64,000 nucleotides of DNA, taken from contig OW818684.1 in assembly GCA_942493135.1 (NCBI GenBank), positions 4,712,001-4,776,000 of the forward strand, read 5' to 3'. The notes beneath the pieces are model-generated. The model had not been told where the DNA came from, made no database searches, and saw only the letters and a program-made list of their open reading frames with translations. Position numbers and translations under genes: made by a program. This document shows positions 1 to 10,979 of the stretch, piece after piece; positions within the stretch are counted from its first letter, which is position 1; every line of letters starts with the position of its first letter. The stretch is from Planctellipticum sp942493135 (GTDB lineage: Bacteria > Planctomycetota > Planctomycetia > Planctomycetales > Planctomycetaceae).

Positions 1-1040
1 TGGCTGTCCCAGATCGAGGCGCCGATCACCGAACTGCCGCGCATCGTGTCCCGACACAGATGGAAGTGCAGACTGTAGCGCCCCAGCACATCCCGTTTTC
101 CAAGGTGGCGAAACTCGGCATAGCCGATCGAGCCCGCGGAATTGACGTGGATCATCGTATGACCCCGAACTCCGTCCGGATTGGCCGATTCGACGACGAC
201 ATTGCGGGTCAGGTTCGCCACTTCGGCCCGGAAGACATCGTCCGCGTAGTGCGCGTACGTCAGCGGCTTGTCGAGCGAAAGGGAATAGCCGCCGGTGAAA
301 TCGCGTTTCCCGATGCGAGTGATGCGACGGACTTCGGTCTGAGCCCGGTCGAAGAATCCGCCGCTGGGGCCGCGCCGGTCGAGCTGTCGCTCCGTGCTGG
401 TTACGATGACCTGATCCCCTTCGCGCCAGTCTTCGACGGCGTCGACAAGGGTCACTGTCGTGGCTCCCACTTCGCTGCGGCGTTTCATTTTGACCCAGGT
501 ATTTCGCAACGGGGCGCCGTGAATCTCCATCAGCCCCCCGCAGTTGATCAGCGCGGGGCATGACTCCTTATTCATCCCCTCAATGTAGTGCAGGCGGACG
601 GTGGCGGTGTGTTCGATTGGAATCGGCGAGCCCGGCTTGCCGATCAGCAGCGCCGGACGGGGCCCCTCCGCGTGCGGAATCTCGTGCGGATGATGGCAGT
701 CGAACCCCTCTTCGGAGGGCTCTTCACTGGCGATAATGCTGATCAACCCTGCATCGAGACGGGTCGAACGATCCGCAGCGAATTCCAGCGTTCCGGCAAT
801 CTGCACGAGTCGGATGACTTCGCGCGAGTCGACGTCGTACGCGACGTGGTGACCGCGGCGGACCACCACGCGGTCGCCGGACTGAGGCACCCGCTCGGCG
901 TCCCACGTCTCTTTCGCGGACCACGGCCCCGACTGCCGGGAGTAGACAACGGGGGACTCCTCGGCAGTCGCGCTGCCGACGGCCAGCCCGAAACCGATCA
1001 ACGCGAGTACGAGCGAGGGAATTGATGGAGAACGTGTCAC
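1..1040 (-). CDS. G8-domain secreted beta-helix protein (partial, C-terminus outside window)
   Basis: The minus-strand frame is open from a GTG at 1040 to the window edge, so the C-terminal part is missing. The GTG has AAGGA seven bases upstream. The protein begins with a signal peptide (VLALIGFGLAVGSATAE). A G8 domain follows at about residues 34-130, with the spaced W, TW, P and GD.V pattern (GPWSAKETWDAERVPQSGD). Further on it has a CEMIP/TMEM2-like stretch ending in GRYSLHFHL, which in that family belongs to a right-handed beta-helix. A secreted carbohydrate-binding or polysaccharide-acting role is inferred from the family; no catalytic residue can be assigned from the visible part. It lies 72 bases after a lipoprotein gene on the same strand and may be the last gene of that operon. 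Confidence 0.75.
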   Translation of the reverse strand, partial: MTRSPSIPSLVLALIGFGLAVGSATAEESPVVYSRQSGPWSAKETWDAERVPQSGDRVVVRRGHHVAYDVDSREVIRLVQIAGTLEFAADRSTRLDAGLISIIASEEPSEEGFDCHHPHEIPHAEGPRPALLIGKPGSPIPIEHTATVRLHYIEGMNKESCPALINCGGLMEIHGAPLRNTWVKMKRRSEVGATTVTLVDAVEDWREGDQVIVTSTERQLDRRGPSGGFFDRAQTEVRRITRIGKRDFTGGYSLSLDKPLTYAHYADDVFRAEVANLTRNVVVESANPDGVRGHTMIHVNSAGSIGYAEFRHLGKRDVLGRYSLHFHLCRDTMRGSSVIGASIWDS

Positions 1041-1112
1041 TAAATGATCCTTGAGCGGGTTCCAAGTCGGTACGACGGCGATCCGGAAGCCTGACTTTGC
1101 CGAAACGCCGAT

Positions 1113-1556
1113 CTATCGCAATCGCACGGGTTTCAATTCCAGAGGGGGCAGAAGGTTGTCCTCGTTCTCGACAGTAAATTCGAGGACGGGTTGTTGCGGG
1201 TTGCGATATTGGCCGCCGAAGCGGTCTTCTCCTTCCAGAACGTCTCCGTCAGCGATTGTCTGTCGAGGCCAGTACAGGGTCATCGCGTAGTCGCCACGTT
1301 CCGGAACCTTCCACGAGTAAATCCCGTCCTCCCCGGTCCTGGCCGTCGCTGGGGGTCGGTTGGCGGTGTCGGTCCCGATCGGATGGAACATCACGTAGAC
1401 GCCGGCGGCCGGCTGACCGTTCACGTAGACCTGGCCGGTGACGAAGCACTCCGTCCGCTCACGACCGCAGCCGCCATTCTGTGCAGCGAACAGCAGCACC
1501 AGCGCAAAGAGCAGATTCTTCCGGACACTGTTGTCGACAGAGTGGCTGCGGCTCAT
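1113..1556 (-). CDS. Carboxypeptidase-regulatory-like lipoprotein
   Basis: 147-residue secreted protein. The N-terminus has a hydrophobic segment (NLLFALVLLFAAQNGGC) whose Cys is a probable, though non-canonical, lipobox. The rest is a single beta-sandwich of the transthyretin/carboxypeptidase-regulatory type: TGQVYVNGQPAAGVYVMF near residue 40, then a GEDGIYSW turn. Planctomycetes carry many such small lipoproteins, often beside DUF1559 genes, and their function is unknown. The ATG overlaps the stop codon of the upstream DUF1559 gene as ATGA, so the two are translationally coupled. The start is therefore well fixed. Confidence 0.75.
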   Translation of the reverse strand: MSRSHSVDNSVRKNLLFALVLLFAAQNGGCGRERTECFVTGQVYVNGQPAAGVYVMFHPIGTDTANRPPATARTGEDGIYSWKVPERGDYAMTLYWPRQTIADGDVLEGEDRFGGQYRNPQQPVLEFTVENEDNLLPPLELKPVRLR

Positions 1557-2551
1557 TCGGTGGGCACCTCACCTCCGTTGCGAGTCGCAATGTTCATCAG
1601 AAGCAGACACGAGAAGCTTTCCGAGAGGAGCCGGACGCTGCCGTCGCCCATCGCGACATGAGCGCCGCCTGCGTGAAAGCCGAAGATGCCTTGCGAATTG
1701 TTGCAGTTGATACTGCATTCCGTTCCCGACGGAATGTTGGACAAATTGGTCGGATATGTCGCGGGCGAGTAGCTCGGGTACGTCTGCAGTTGAAAAGCGC
1801 ACCATCCCAGCCACGTTCCCCATGCCCCCGGCTGATCCAGCGTGAGATCCGTCGCCGGCATCGGCATGCCAACTCCTCTGACGTAGTGCACGTCATAGCC
1901 GGCGTGTTCGACCGTCAGCATCGTGTTGGTCAGCCCGTCGGTCACGTCGCGCATCCGGGGAGGCGAACCTTTCATAATCGGCGTCGGCGAACTGCCGGAA
2001 CTGTGGACGAGCGCGTAGCTCGCCGAACTGATGGCATGATTCACCCAATAGTCCGAAGCCCACCCCGTCATGATCGTCGGATCGGACGGATCGGTCGTCG
2101 TCCCTGTGGCTGTGATGAAATCGCCGTAACTCGAACCGGTACGACTCGACTTGCGCATCTTGATCAGGCCGGGAACAGGGTTCGACGGGCAGCGGATGAT
2201 TGAGACCGAAGTATTGGCGGCTTTTTGGTTGACCGGGTCTGCAAATCCACCCGGAGCCGTTTCATCGAAGATCCCGGCGAGATTCCCTTGATCAAGAAAT
2301 GGCATCAACGAGACCAGGTGCCCGTACTGTGGCGACTTCGACGGTCGCGCCATCGGGAAGCACCTGTGGACGTCGTGATAATTGTGCAGCGCGAGACCGA
2401 GCTGTTTGAGGTTATTGCGACACTGCGTCCGTCGCGCCGCCTCCCGCGCCTGCTGCACCGCCGGCAGGAGCAGGGCGATCAGAATGGCGATAATGGCAAT
2501 CACCACCAGCAGTTCAATCAACGTAAATCCACGACGACTCACAGCCAGCAT
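1553..2551 (-). CDS. DUF1559 protein with prepilin-type N-terminus
   Basis: About 332 residues. The start at 2551 (MLAVSRRGFTLIELL) is chosen over an upstream in-frame ATG because GGAG sits just before it and the pilin motif then begins at the N-terminus. RRGFTLIELLVVIAIIAIL is a class III/type IV prepilin cleavage signal and helix. The QQAREAARRTQCRNNLKQLG stretch and the C-terminal GGAHVAMGDGSVRLLSE are hallmarks of DUF1559. These proteins are extremely expanded in planctomycetes and are thought to be pseudopilin-like envelope proteins; the precise role is unknown. It follows a small lipoprotein by 32 bases and overlaps the next lipoprotein by four bases, so it is the middle of an operon. 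Confidence 0.93.
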   Translation of the reverse strand: MLAVSRRGFTLIELLVVIAIIAILIALLLPAVQQAREAARRTQCRNNLKQLGLALHNYHDVHRCFPMARPSKSPQYGHLVSLMPFLDQGNLAGIFDETAPGGFADPVNQKAANTSVSIIRCPSNPVPGLIKMRKSSRTGSSYGDFITATGTTTDPSDPTIMTGWASDYWVNHAISSASYALVHSSGSSPTPIMKGSPPRMRDVTDGLTNTMLTVEHAGYDVHYVRGVGMPMPATDLTLDQPGAWGTWLGWCAFQLQTYPSYSPATYPTNLSNIPSGTECSINCNNSQGIFGFHAGGAHVAMGDGSVRLLSESFSCLLLMNIATRNGGEVPTE

Positions 2552-2583
2552 GACTTCTCCATTCCTGAACGACGGCGGGGCCA

Positions 2584-2856
2584 TCAGCGGGTCAGTGTGG
2601 GAACCCTGGTTTCCTGTTCGAGCCCGACAACGCGCCGGATGACGCCGGCGGCACACAGGTGGTCACAGACGACGAATTCGTTTCCGCCAACGGTAAACCG
2701 ATTGTTGTCCTGCACATCAAGAAGCGTCCTGCCGCAATTGGTGCAGACCGCCTGCTGGCTGACGGTTTCCACAGCCATCCGAGTCGATTCCTGACGGCTG
2801 CAACTCGACGCGCAAAGACAGATGCAGGCCAAGGCAGCGGTCCGGACGCACCGCAT
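2584..2856 (-). CDS. Small Cys-pair lipoprotein
   Basis: 90 residues. The N-terminus is a signal with a probable lipobox (LCASSC, Cys at about 19). The mature part has CTNCG and CDHLC pairs, resembling a small zinc-ribbon or disulphide-stabilised fold. I do not recognise a named family. It is the first gene of the minus-strand run that continues with DUF1559 and a regulatory-like lipoprotein, which suggests a shared envelope job. Moderate confidence that it is a real gene, based on the signal peptide and position. Confidence 0.6.
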   Translation of the reverse strand: MRCVRTAALACICLCASSCSRQESTRMAVETVSQQAVCTNCGRTLLDVQDNNRFTVGGNEFVVCDHLCAAGVIRRVVGLEQETRVPTLTR

Positions 2857-3128
2857 GATGGACGTTCTCCTATCCCAGAGGTTTCGGTCTGCTGGACTCC
2901 TCAGGCAACCTGCGTGCCAATTCCACTGAGACCGAACTCACCGCATGCCCGCGACCGGAAAACCGCGGCAATCGGAAGGCGAAAACGGTAGTCCCGAGAA
3001 TCCGCAGTCTGCGGAACGGTCAGCAAATAACCGATGTCGTGAACCGCCGCGGCGATTAGAATCCCCCCGGCGCGGGGAAATCTTCCCCGTTTGAGACATG
3101 GAGTTTGCTGTCAAACAGACGGGGCGAT

Positions 3129-3467
3129 TCAGCCGAGTCTGGCTCCGTTTTGCACCGGCCGTTCCGGAACCGCGAGCACGACGGCGCCGTCTTCGCGATA
3201 GAATCCCGTCAGCAAAAACTCCGACCGGACGGGGCCGATCTGCTTCGGCGGAAAGTTGACCACTCCCAGGACCTGGCGGCCGACCAGCTCTTCCTTCAGA
3301 TACAGCGCAGTCACCTGCGCACTGGTCTGCCGGACGCCGATCCCCGGACCGAAGTCGACCTTGATCCGATACGCCGGCTTGCGGGCTTCCGGAAAGTCGG
3401 CCACCTCGATAATCGTCCCGACGCGCAGCTCGACTTGCTCGAATTGATGCCAGTCGATGGTGGACAT
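3129..3467 (-). CDS. csaA: CsaA-type tRNA-binding domain protein
   Basis: 112 residues when started at MSTIDWHQFE (ATG at 3467). That matches the usual length of about 110 for CsaA; an in-frame upstream start would add 14 unconserved residues. The whole chain is one OB-fold tRNA-binding domain. FEQVELRVGTIIEVADFPEA, SAQVTALYLKEELVGRQVLG and VNFPPKQIGPV are the standard family blocks. CsaA homologues bind tRNA or act as an export-related chaperone; which role applies here is not shown. It is apparently monocistronic, with about 270 bases of unassigned sequence on each side. Confidence 0.92.
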   Translation of the reverse strand: MSTIDWHQFEQVELRVGTIIEVADFPEARKPAYRIKVDFGPGIGVRQTSAQVTALYLKEELVGRQVLGVVNFPPKQIGPVRSEFLLTGFYREDGAVVLAVPERPVQNGARLG

Positions 3468-3785
3468 GCGGTTGCTCCAGGCGGGTTGCTGAACCGCCGT
3501 CAGACACACAACTCGACGACAGAGTTCGTCGGTTCCATTTGCCGGCGCGCTATGCCGACGGCCTCCGCGATGGAATCACAGCCGCTACGCCGTCGATCAT
3601 TCACAACATCCTACGCACCCGAGACTTATGGCGCGCCCGCCCCGCCGAGGTCCGTCGGTGGGCGTCGTTTGACCCCCGGTCCGATTGCGATCCTCAGGCA
3701 ATTTGTGAGCTAGAGTTCCAGTGATCGCGTACGACATCAACTGTTCAAGATGCCTGCGATCCCGGATTGACAGGACTTTCGGGCC

Positions 3786-5189
3786 ATGAAACTGACTGCG
3801 AATACGATTGCGACGTTGCGACAGCGTCTGGCGGCATTGCTGACGGTGCTGGGTTTGTCCTCCGTCGGCTATGCCGGCCACTCCAGCCACTGGACGTTTC
3901 ACTGGAACGACGGAGCGCACGCCCATTCCAGCCCGTCCCATCCGGAGGAAGGGGCGGTTCGCAAGAAGTCGAAGTCATTGACCGAGGAATACGGCGAACG
4001 CCCCATTTCTCACCGGACCCCCGACGGCAAGTTCCGCATCTCCTTCCCGACGTCCGACGCCATCGCCCGCGCCGGCGTCACCCTGTCCAGCATCGAAGAC
4101 CGCGCCCTCACCGAGCGCGTCACCGCCAACGGCGAAGTCGCCTACGACGAACGCTACGTGGCCCAGTTGTCGACGCGAGTCCAGGGAACGGTCTGGAGAG
4201 TGCTGAAGCATCACGGCCAGGAGGTCCGCAAACGCGAAATTCTGGCGCTCGTCGAATCGGAAGAGGTCGGCCGGCTCAAGGCCGAGTTCCTGAATGGCCT
4301 CGTGACGATGGAGGTCCGAGCCGAACTGGCGGCCAATCTGGAACGCGTCAAAGACGCGGTGACAGGCCGACAGATTCGCGAGGCTCAGGCCGCTCTTCGC
4401 GAAGCAAGAATTCGCCTGCTGAACTGCGAGCAAGCCCTCGTCAATCTGGGTTTCGAGCTGACCGTGGACGATTTTATCTCCCTCAACGACACGCAGCGGA
4501 TGCTGAGGATTCGCACGCTGGGAGTTCCGCCCGATCAGATCGCAGAACTCAATCTGGAACGGATTACCTCCAATCTGCTTCCACTGTTCGCCCCCTTCGA
4601 CGGAGTCATCATCGGTCATTCCGTGGTCGTTGGCGAAGTGGTCGACCCGATGCAGGCCACGTTTGAAATTGCAGACACCCGCCGCATGTGGCTCACGCTC
4701 GACCTGGGCAAAGAGAGCGCCGGGCGCGTCGCGGTCGGGCAGGCGCTTCGCTTCGAAGTCCTGGGCCTCCCGCAGCCGATCGAAAGCCGGATCACCTGGA
4801 TCAGCACCGAAGTCGACAAGGAAACCCGCACGCTCAAGGTCCGCGCCGATGTCGAAAACCCCCTCGTCACCGATCCGATCACCGGAGAACCCCGCGGCCG
4901 ACTGCTCCGGGCGCAGACGTTCGGCACAGGACGAATCTCGCTGGTGGAAAATATGGCGGCGCGCGTCGTGCCCCGGAACTGTGTCCAATGGGACGGGGAT
5001 CAGCACGTCCTCTTTGTGCAGGTCAATGATCATTCGTTCGACTGCGTCCCGGTAACGCTCGGAATCACCAGTAACGATTTTACAGAAGTTCACGGGGATC
5101 TGCCGGCCGCTGCCCGAATCGTGAACGGCGGCAGCCACGCGTTAAAGTCGGCACTCGTGTTCTCCCGGATGGAAACGGCCGCCAACTGA
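3786..5189 (+). CDS. RND heavy-metal efflux periplasmic adaptor (CusB/CzcB type)
   Basis: 467-residue membrane-fusion protein, directly upstream of an RND pump. After the signal region there is a His-rich stretch (about residues 31-53, GHSSHWTFHWNDGAHAHSS) that could bind metal. The adaptor core follows: a barrel-sandwich half near 120-150 (VQGTVWRVLKHHGQEVRKRE), a helical hairpin to about 245, the second half (PFDGVIIGHSVVVGEVV, near 270), then beta-barrel and membrane-proximal domains. It bridges the inner-membrane pump to an outer-membrane channel, but no TolC-type factor gene is visible nearby. Metal specificity cannot be read from the sequence. Confidence 0.88.
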   Translation: MKLTANTIATLRQRLAALLTVLGLSSVGYAGHSSHWTFHWNDGAHAHSSPSHPEEGAVRKKSKSLTEEYGERPISHRTPDGKFRISFPTSDAIARAGVTLSSIEDRALTERVTANGEVAYDERYVAQLSTRVQGTVWRVLKHHGQEVRKREILALVESEEVGRLKAEFLNGLVTMEVRAELAANLERVKDAVTGRQIREAQAALREARIRLLNCEQALVNLGFELTVDDFISLNDTQRMLRIRTLGVPPDQIAELNLERITSNLLPLFAPFDGVIIGHSVVVGEVVDPMQATFEIADTRRMWLTLDLGKESAGRVAVGQALRFEVLGLPQPIESRITWISTEVDKETRTLKVRADVENPLVTDPITGEPRGRLLRAQTFGTGRISLVENMAARVVPRNCVQWDGDQHVLFVQVNDHSFDCVPVTLGITSNDFTEVHGDLPAAARIVNGGSHALKSALVFSRMETAAN

Positions 5190-5322
5190 TTGCCACTTCC
5201 CACCCGGTCGATAGATCTCAAGTCGGAACGCTGCCGGACTCGGTCTGTCGACGCGTTCCGGAACGAATTCCCCGAGCCGGCGGCCGTTCTCGCCCCGCGC
5301 CGTGACAAGAGGACGCCGGCGA

Positions 5323-8300
5323 ATGCTGGTCGCGTTAATTGAATGGGCTCTGCAGCGCCGCGGCGTCGTTGCGGCCTGCGCCGTGGCGGTCTGCGCGGCT
5401 GGCTACTGGTCCGCCGGCCAATTGAGGGTGGACGCCTTCCCCGACACCACGCCGATCCAGGTGCAGATCAACTCCCTGGCGCCGGGCCTCGTGGCCGACG
5501 AGATCGAACGTCAGATCACCTTTCCCATCGAACTGTCGATGGGAGGCTTGCCGGGCCTGGAATCCTTGCGATCGGTTTCCCAGTTCGGCCTGTCGGTCGT
5601 CATCGTGACGTTCAAGGATGGAACCGACATCTTCTTCGCCCGCCAGCTCATCAACGAGCGCCTGCAGACGGTGGATCTCCCGCCGGGACTCCCCAAACCG
5701 GAGATGGGACCCGTTTCGACCGGGCTGGGCGAGGTCTTCCACTACCTGCTGATCCCCGACGGCCAGAGCCTGACGGATATCAAGACCTATCAGGACTGGA
5801 CCCTCAAGCCGGAACTGCGAACGGTGGCAGGCATCGCCGAGGTCAACGCCTGGGGCGGGATGAACAAGCAGTTCCAGGTGCGAATCGATCCCGGTCGCCT
5901 GCAGAAGTACGATCTCACGCTCGACCAGGTGGTCCAGGCGATTCCGCGGAACAACCTCAACGTGGGAGGCGGCAGCATCCTCGCGGGAGGCGACGCGATC
6001 CTGGTCCACGGCGTCGGCCGGACCGTCAACACCGAACAGATCGGCGACATCGTCCTGAAAGCCCAGGACGGTGTCCCGGTGCGCGTCAAAGACGTGGCGG
6101 AAGTGACCATCGGACACGAACAGCGACGCGGCGTCGTCACCGCCAACGGCAAAGGCGAAGTCGTCCTGGGACTCGGCTTCATGCTGATGGGCGAGAACAG
6201 CTACTCGGTCACGACGCGAATGCGCGAGAAGTTCGCGGCGCTGCAGTCCGAGCTGCCCGAAGGCATTAAGGCCGAGGTGGTCTACGACCGCACCCGGCTG
6301 GTCGACCAGGTCATCGCCACCGTCCGCACCAACCTGCTGGAAGGCGCCTTCCTGGTCGTCGTGATCCTGTACCTGCTCCTGGGAAGCCTGCGGGCCGGAC
6401 TGATCGCGGCGACGGCGATTCCGCTGTCGATGATGTTCGGCTTCTGCGGCATGAATCAGGCGATGATCGCGGCCTCGCTGCTGAGCCTCGGCGCCATCGA
6501 CTTCGGCATCGTCGTCGACAGCTCCGTCGTCGTCATCGAAAGCATCATCCGCAAGCTGGGACATCACGGCGAAGTGTCGGGGCCGGAACGCCTGCGGCTG
6601 ATCCGCGAAGCCACGGCCGAAGTCCGCAAGCCGGCCTGTTTCGGCCAGCTCATCATCATGATCGTCTACATCCCGATCCTGTCGCTGGAAGGGGTGGAAG
6701 GCAAGATGTTCCGTCCGATGGCGTGGACGGTGATCTTCATTCTGATCGGTTCGCTGATCGTCTCGCTGACCGTCACGCCGGTCCTGGCGAGCTGGCTGCT
6801 GCCGAAAAAGGTCGAAGAAAAGGACGTCTGGCTGGTCCGGCTCGCGCAGTGGATCTACCGGCCGTTTCTGGCGATGGCCCTGCAGGCTCGCTGGCTGGTG
6901 ATCGGCATCGCCCTCGCGATCCTGATCGCAACCGGCTACAGCGCCTCCCGGATGGGGTCGGAGTTCGTCCCCCGGCTGTCCGAGGGAGACCTGGTGCTGG
7001 GGATTCTGCGGGCGCCGGGAACGAGCCTCGAAGCCTCGGCCGCGGTCAACACGCAGATGGAAAAGCTGATCCTCCAGCAGTTTCCCGACGAAGTCTCCCA
7101 CGTCTGGAGCCGGGTCGGTACGCCCGAAGTGGCTACCGACGCGGGAGCCGTCGAGGCGACCGATATGTTTATCGCCCTCAAACCGCGCAGCGGATGGACC
7201 CGCGCCCGGACCCAGGCCGGGCTGGTCGAAGTGATGGCCCAGTTTGTCGACGAATATCCGGGGCAGATCGTCTGGTTCACGCAGCCGATCGAACAGCGCA
7301 TCAACGAAATGGTGTCGGGCGTGCGGGCCGACATCGCCCTCAAAGTCTTTGGCCAGGATCTCGACGCCCTCGTCCAGAAAGCCAACGAACTGCAGACGGT
7401 CCTGAAGGGAATCCCGGGAGCGGCCGACGTCTCGGCGGAACAGATCAACGGCCAGCCGATTCTGCGAATCGCCATCCGCCAGGACGAAATCGCCCGCTAC
7501 GGCATCGCCGCCGCCGATGTGCTCGATGTTGTCGAATCTGTCGGCGGCAAAGCCGTCGGGCAGATCGTCGAGGGACAGTTGCGGTTCCCGATCGTCGTCC
7601 GCCTCCCCGACAATCTCCGGGACGGCCCGGACGCCCTCAAGCAGGTGCAGCTCCAGGCCCCGGGCGGCGAACGGCTCCCGCTCTCCCGACTGGCGGACAT
7701 TGAGCTGATCTCCGGGCCGAAGCTGGTGACCCGGGAATGGAGCCGCCGCCGGATCGTCGTCCAGAGCAACGTCCGCGGTCGCGACGTCGGCAGCTTTGTG
7801 GCCGAAGCCCAGCAACAGATTGCCGAGAAAGTCGACCTGCCGCCGGATCAGTTCCGCCTGGAATGGGGCGGACAGTTCGAGAACATGCAGCGGGCCCAGG
7901 CTCGGCTGACGATCGTCGTGCCGCTGGCCCTCGGACTGATCCTCGTGCTGCTCTATCTGACGTACCGCAATGTGACCGATGCGCTGCTGCTGTTCGTCAG
8001 CGTGCCGTTCGCCTGTGTCGGCGGCGTCTGGTTTCTGCTGGCGCGGGAGATGCCCCTGTCGATTTCCTCGGCGGTCGGCTTCATTACCCTCTCGGGAGTC
8101 TCGGTCCTCAACGGGATGGTCCTGGCGTCCGCGCTGCGGGAGCGACTCGCCGTCGATCCCGACCCCGCGGCCGCCCTCGCCCACACGGCTCACTCCTGTC
8201 TGAGGACAATCATCATGACGGCGCTGGTCGCGAGTCTTGGCTTTGTGCCGATGGCCGTCAGCGAAGGGACCGGCGCCGAGGTCCAGCGACCGCTGGCCAC

Positions 8301-8412
8301 AGTCGTCATCGGCGGCGTGATCTCCAGCACCCTGTTTACGCTGTTTGTGCTGCCCGCACTCTACCGGCTGGTGCTCCGGCGGGCGAAGTCGGCGACGCCA
8401 TTGCCGTTCTGA
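5323..8412 (+). CDS. HME-type RND heavy-metal efflux pump (CusA/CzcA)
   Basis: About 1029 residues, full length for the family. The ATG at 5323 has GAGGA upstream and is preferred to a GTG at 5302. The N-terminus follows the pump pattern (VDAFPDTTPIQVQINSLAPG, then TFPIELSMGGLPGLESLRS). The TM4 region reads SLGAIDFGIVVDSSVVVIES, the heavy-metal-type signature with a charged residue in the membrane. Twelve TM segments are expected, in two six-helix sets each preceded by a large periplasmic loop. It lies 133 bases after the adaptor gene and is probably co-transcribed with it. It exports metal ions using proton motive force. The gene ends 15 bases before the convergent arginine decarboxylase gene. 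Confidence 0.93.
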   Translation: MLVALIEWALQRRGVVAACAVAVCAAGYWSAGQLRVDAFPDTTPIQVQINSLAPGLVADEIERQITFPIELSMGGLPGLESLRSVSQFGLSVVIVTFKDGTDIFFARQLINERLQTVDLPPGLPKPEMGPVSTGLGEVFHYLLIPDGQSLTDIKTYQDWTLKPELRTVAGIAEVNAWGGMNKQFQVRIDPGRLQKYDLTLDQVVQAIPRNNLNVGGGSILAGGDAILVHGVGRTVNTEQIGDIVLKAQDGVPVRVKDVAEVTIGHEQRRGVVTANGKGEVVLGLGFMLMGENSYSVTTRMREKFAALQSELPEGIKAEVVYDRTRLVDQVIATVRTNLLEGAFLVVVILYLLLGSLRAGLIAATAIPLSMMFGFCGMNQAMIAASLLSLGAIDFGIVVDSSVVVIESIIRKLGHHGEVSGPERLRLIREATAEVRKPACFGQLIIMIVYIPILSLEGVEGKMFRPMAWTVIFILIGSLIVSLTVTPVLASWLLPKKVEEKDVWLVRLAQWIYRPFLAMALQARWLVIGIALAILIATGYSASRMGSEFVPRLSEGDLVLGILRAPGTSLEASAAVNTQMEKLILQQFPDEVSHVWSRVGTPEVATDAGAVEATDMFIALKPRSGWTRARTQAGLVEVMAQFVDEYPGQIVWFTQPIEQRINEMVSGVRADIALKVFGQDLDALVQKANELQTVLKGIPGAADVSAEQINGQPILRIAIRQDEIARYGIAAADVLDVVESVGGKAVGQIVEGQLRFPIVVRLPDNLRDGPDALKQVQLQAPGGERLPLSRLADIELISGPKLVTREWSRRRIVVQSNVRGRDVGSFVAEAQQQIAEKVDLPPDQFRLEWGGQFENMQRAQARLTIVVPLALGLILVLLYLTYRNVTDALLLFVSVPFACVGGVWFLLAREMPLSISSAVGFITLSGVSVLNGMVLASALRERLAVDPDPAAALAHTAHSCLRTIIMTALVASLGFVPMAVSEGTGAEVQRPLATVVIGGVISSTLFTLFVLPALYRLVLRRAKSATPLPF

Positions 8413-8427
8413 CGTTCTCTCCCTCGC

Positions 8428-10341
<1,914 letters not shown>

Positions 10342-10456
10342 GACGGTTCGCTCCCTGAAGATCGTCGGTGTCAGGAAAGACTGTCGCGGGCGCGGGTGAG
10401 CAGGTCAAGTCAGGATGAATTCATGTGGGCATGCGGAGGACGCTGAACTTCCATAC

Positions 10457-10523
10457 GACGTCCACGTCCGTCGTTTTCAGATGCGGTGCCACCATTCGGA
10501 AAATGCCGACGGACGAGGACGTC
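10457..10523. repeat. Imperfect inverted repeat upstream of speA
   Basis: Arms GACGTCCACGTCCGTCG (10457-10473) and CGACGGACGAGGACGTC (10507-10523) pair at 16 of 17 positions, with a 33-base loop. The repeat lies in the divergent space between speA (minus) and a small membrane-protein gene (plus). It could be an operator or an RNA hairpin; which one is not determined. Confidence 0.55.
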
Positions 10524-10625
10524 CATCGTACGCGAAATGATGGCAGAGTCGTTTCCCGCCGCAGCTCCCGATCCGCTACGATCCCGGAGCGAAAATACAT
10601 CCCCAAATTGGTGAGTTTCGTCATC

Positions 10626-10979
10626 ATGTCCGCCGGCTGGTTACGATTCCTGGCCTGGTATCCGCTGGTCTACAGCGTGCTGGTCACCCTGGAGTGGGCG
10701 GTGATCGCCCCACTGGTGCTGGCCCCGGGAGCGACTCCTCCCCAGGTCTCCGAACCTCCAGGGAACTTCCTGGTTCTGGTGGTCACCTTTGTGGCGATTC
10801 ACATCGGACTGCTGCTCGGCCATGCCGCATTCGTCTTCGCGCAGTGCCGGCGTATCGGACGCGCGCGGGGGCGGGTTTCCGCGCTGGAGCAAGTGGCCAT
10901 CCTCGTGGCCCTCATTCCGTGGGCCGGGGTGCCGGCCAACCGCTGGCTGAATGATCCCCGTCGCTCGCGGGGGATTTAG
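10626..10979 (+). CDS. Small two- or three-helix membrane protein, unknown function
   Basis: 117 residues if started at ATG 10626 (MSAGWLRFLAWYPLVYSVLV); the frame is open upstream but that part is not protein-like. Hydrophobic helices lie at about residues 8-30, 48-70 and 92-108, the middle one GNFLVLVVTFVAIHIGLLLG. A weak GGTGAG motif precedes the start. No family was recognised. The hydrophobicity pattern supports a real inner-membrane protein, but the start and function are uncertain. It stands alone between speA and a roughly 600-base stretch without a gene. Confidence 0.5.
   Translation: MSAGWLRFLAWYPLVYSVLVTLEWAVIAPLVLAPGATPPQVSEPPGNFLVLVVTFVAIHIGLLLGHAAFVFAQCRRIGRARGRVSALEQVAILVALIPWAGVPANRWLNDPRRSRGI

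Noticed and set aside
3975..5138. A 387-codon frame antisense to the efflux adaptor
   Set aside because: No family pattern; the opposite strand has a full adaptor gene with domain motifs.
5335..8193. A 952-codon open frame antisense to the RND pump gene
   Set aside because: His/Asp/Arg/Gln-rich shadow typical of GC-rich DNA; the sense strand encodes a complete, recognisable RND transporter.
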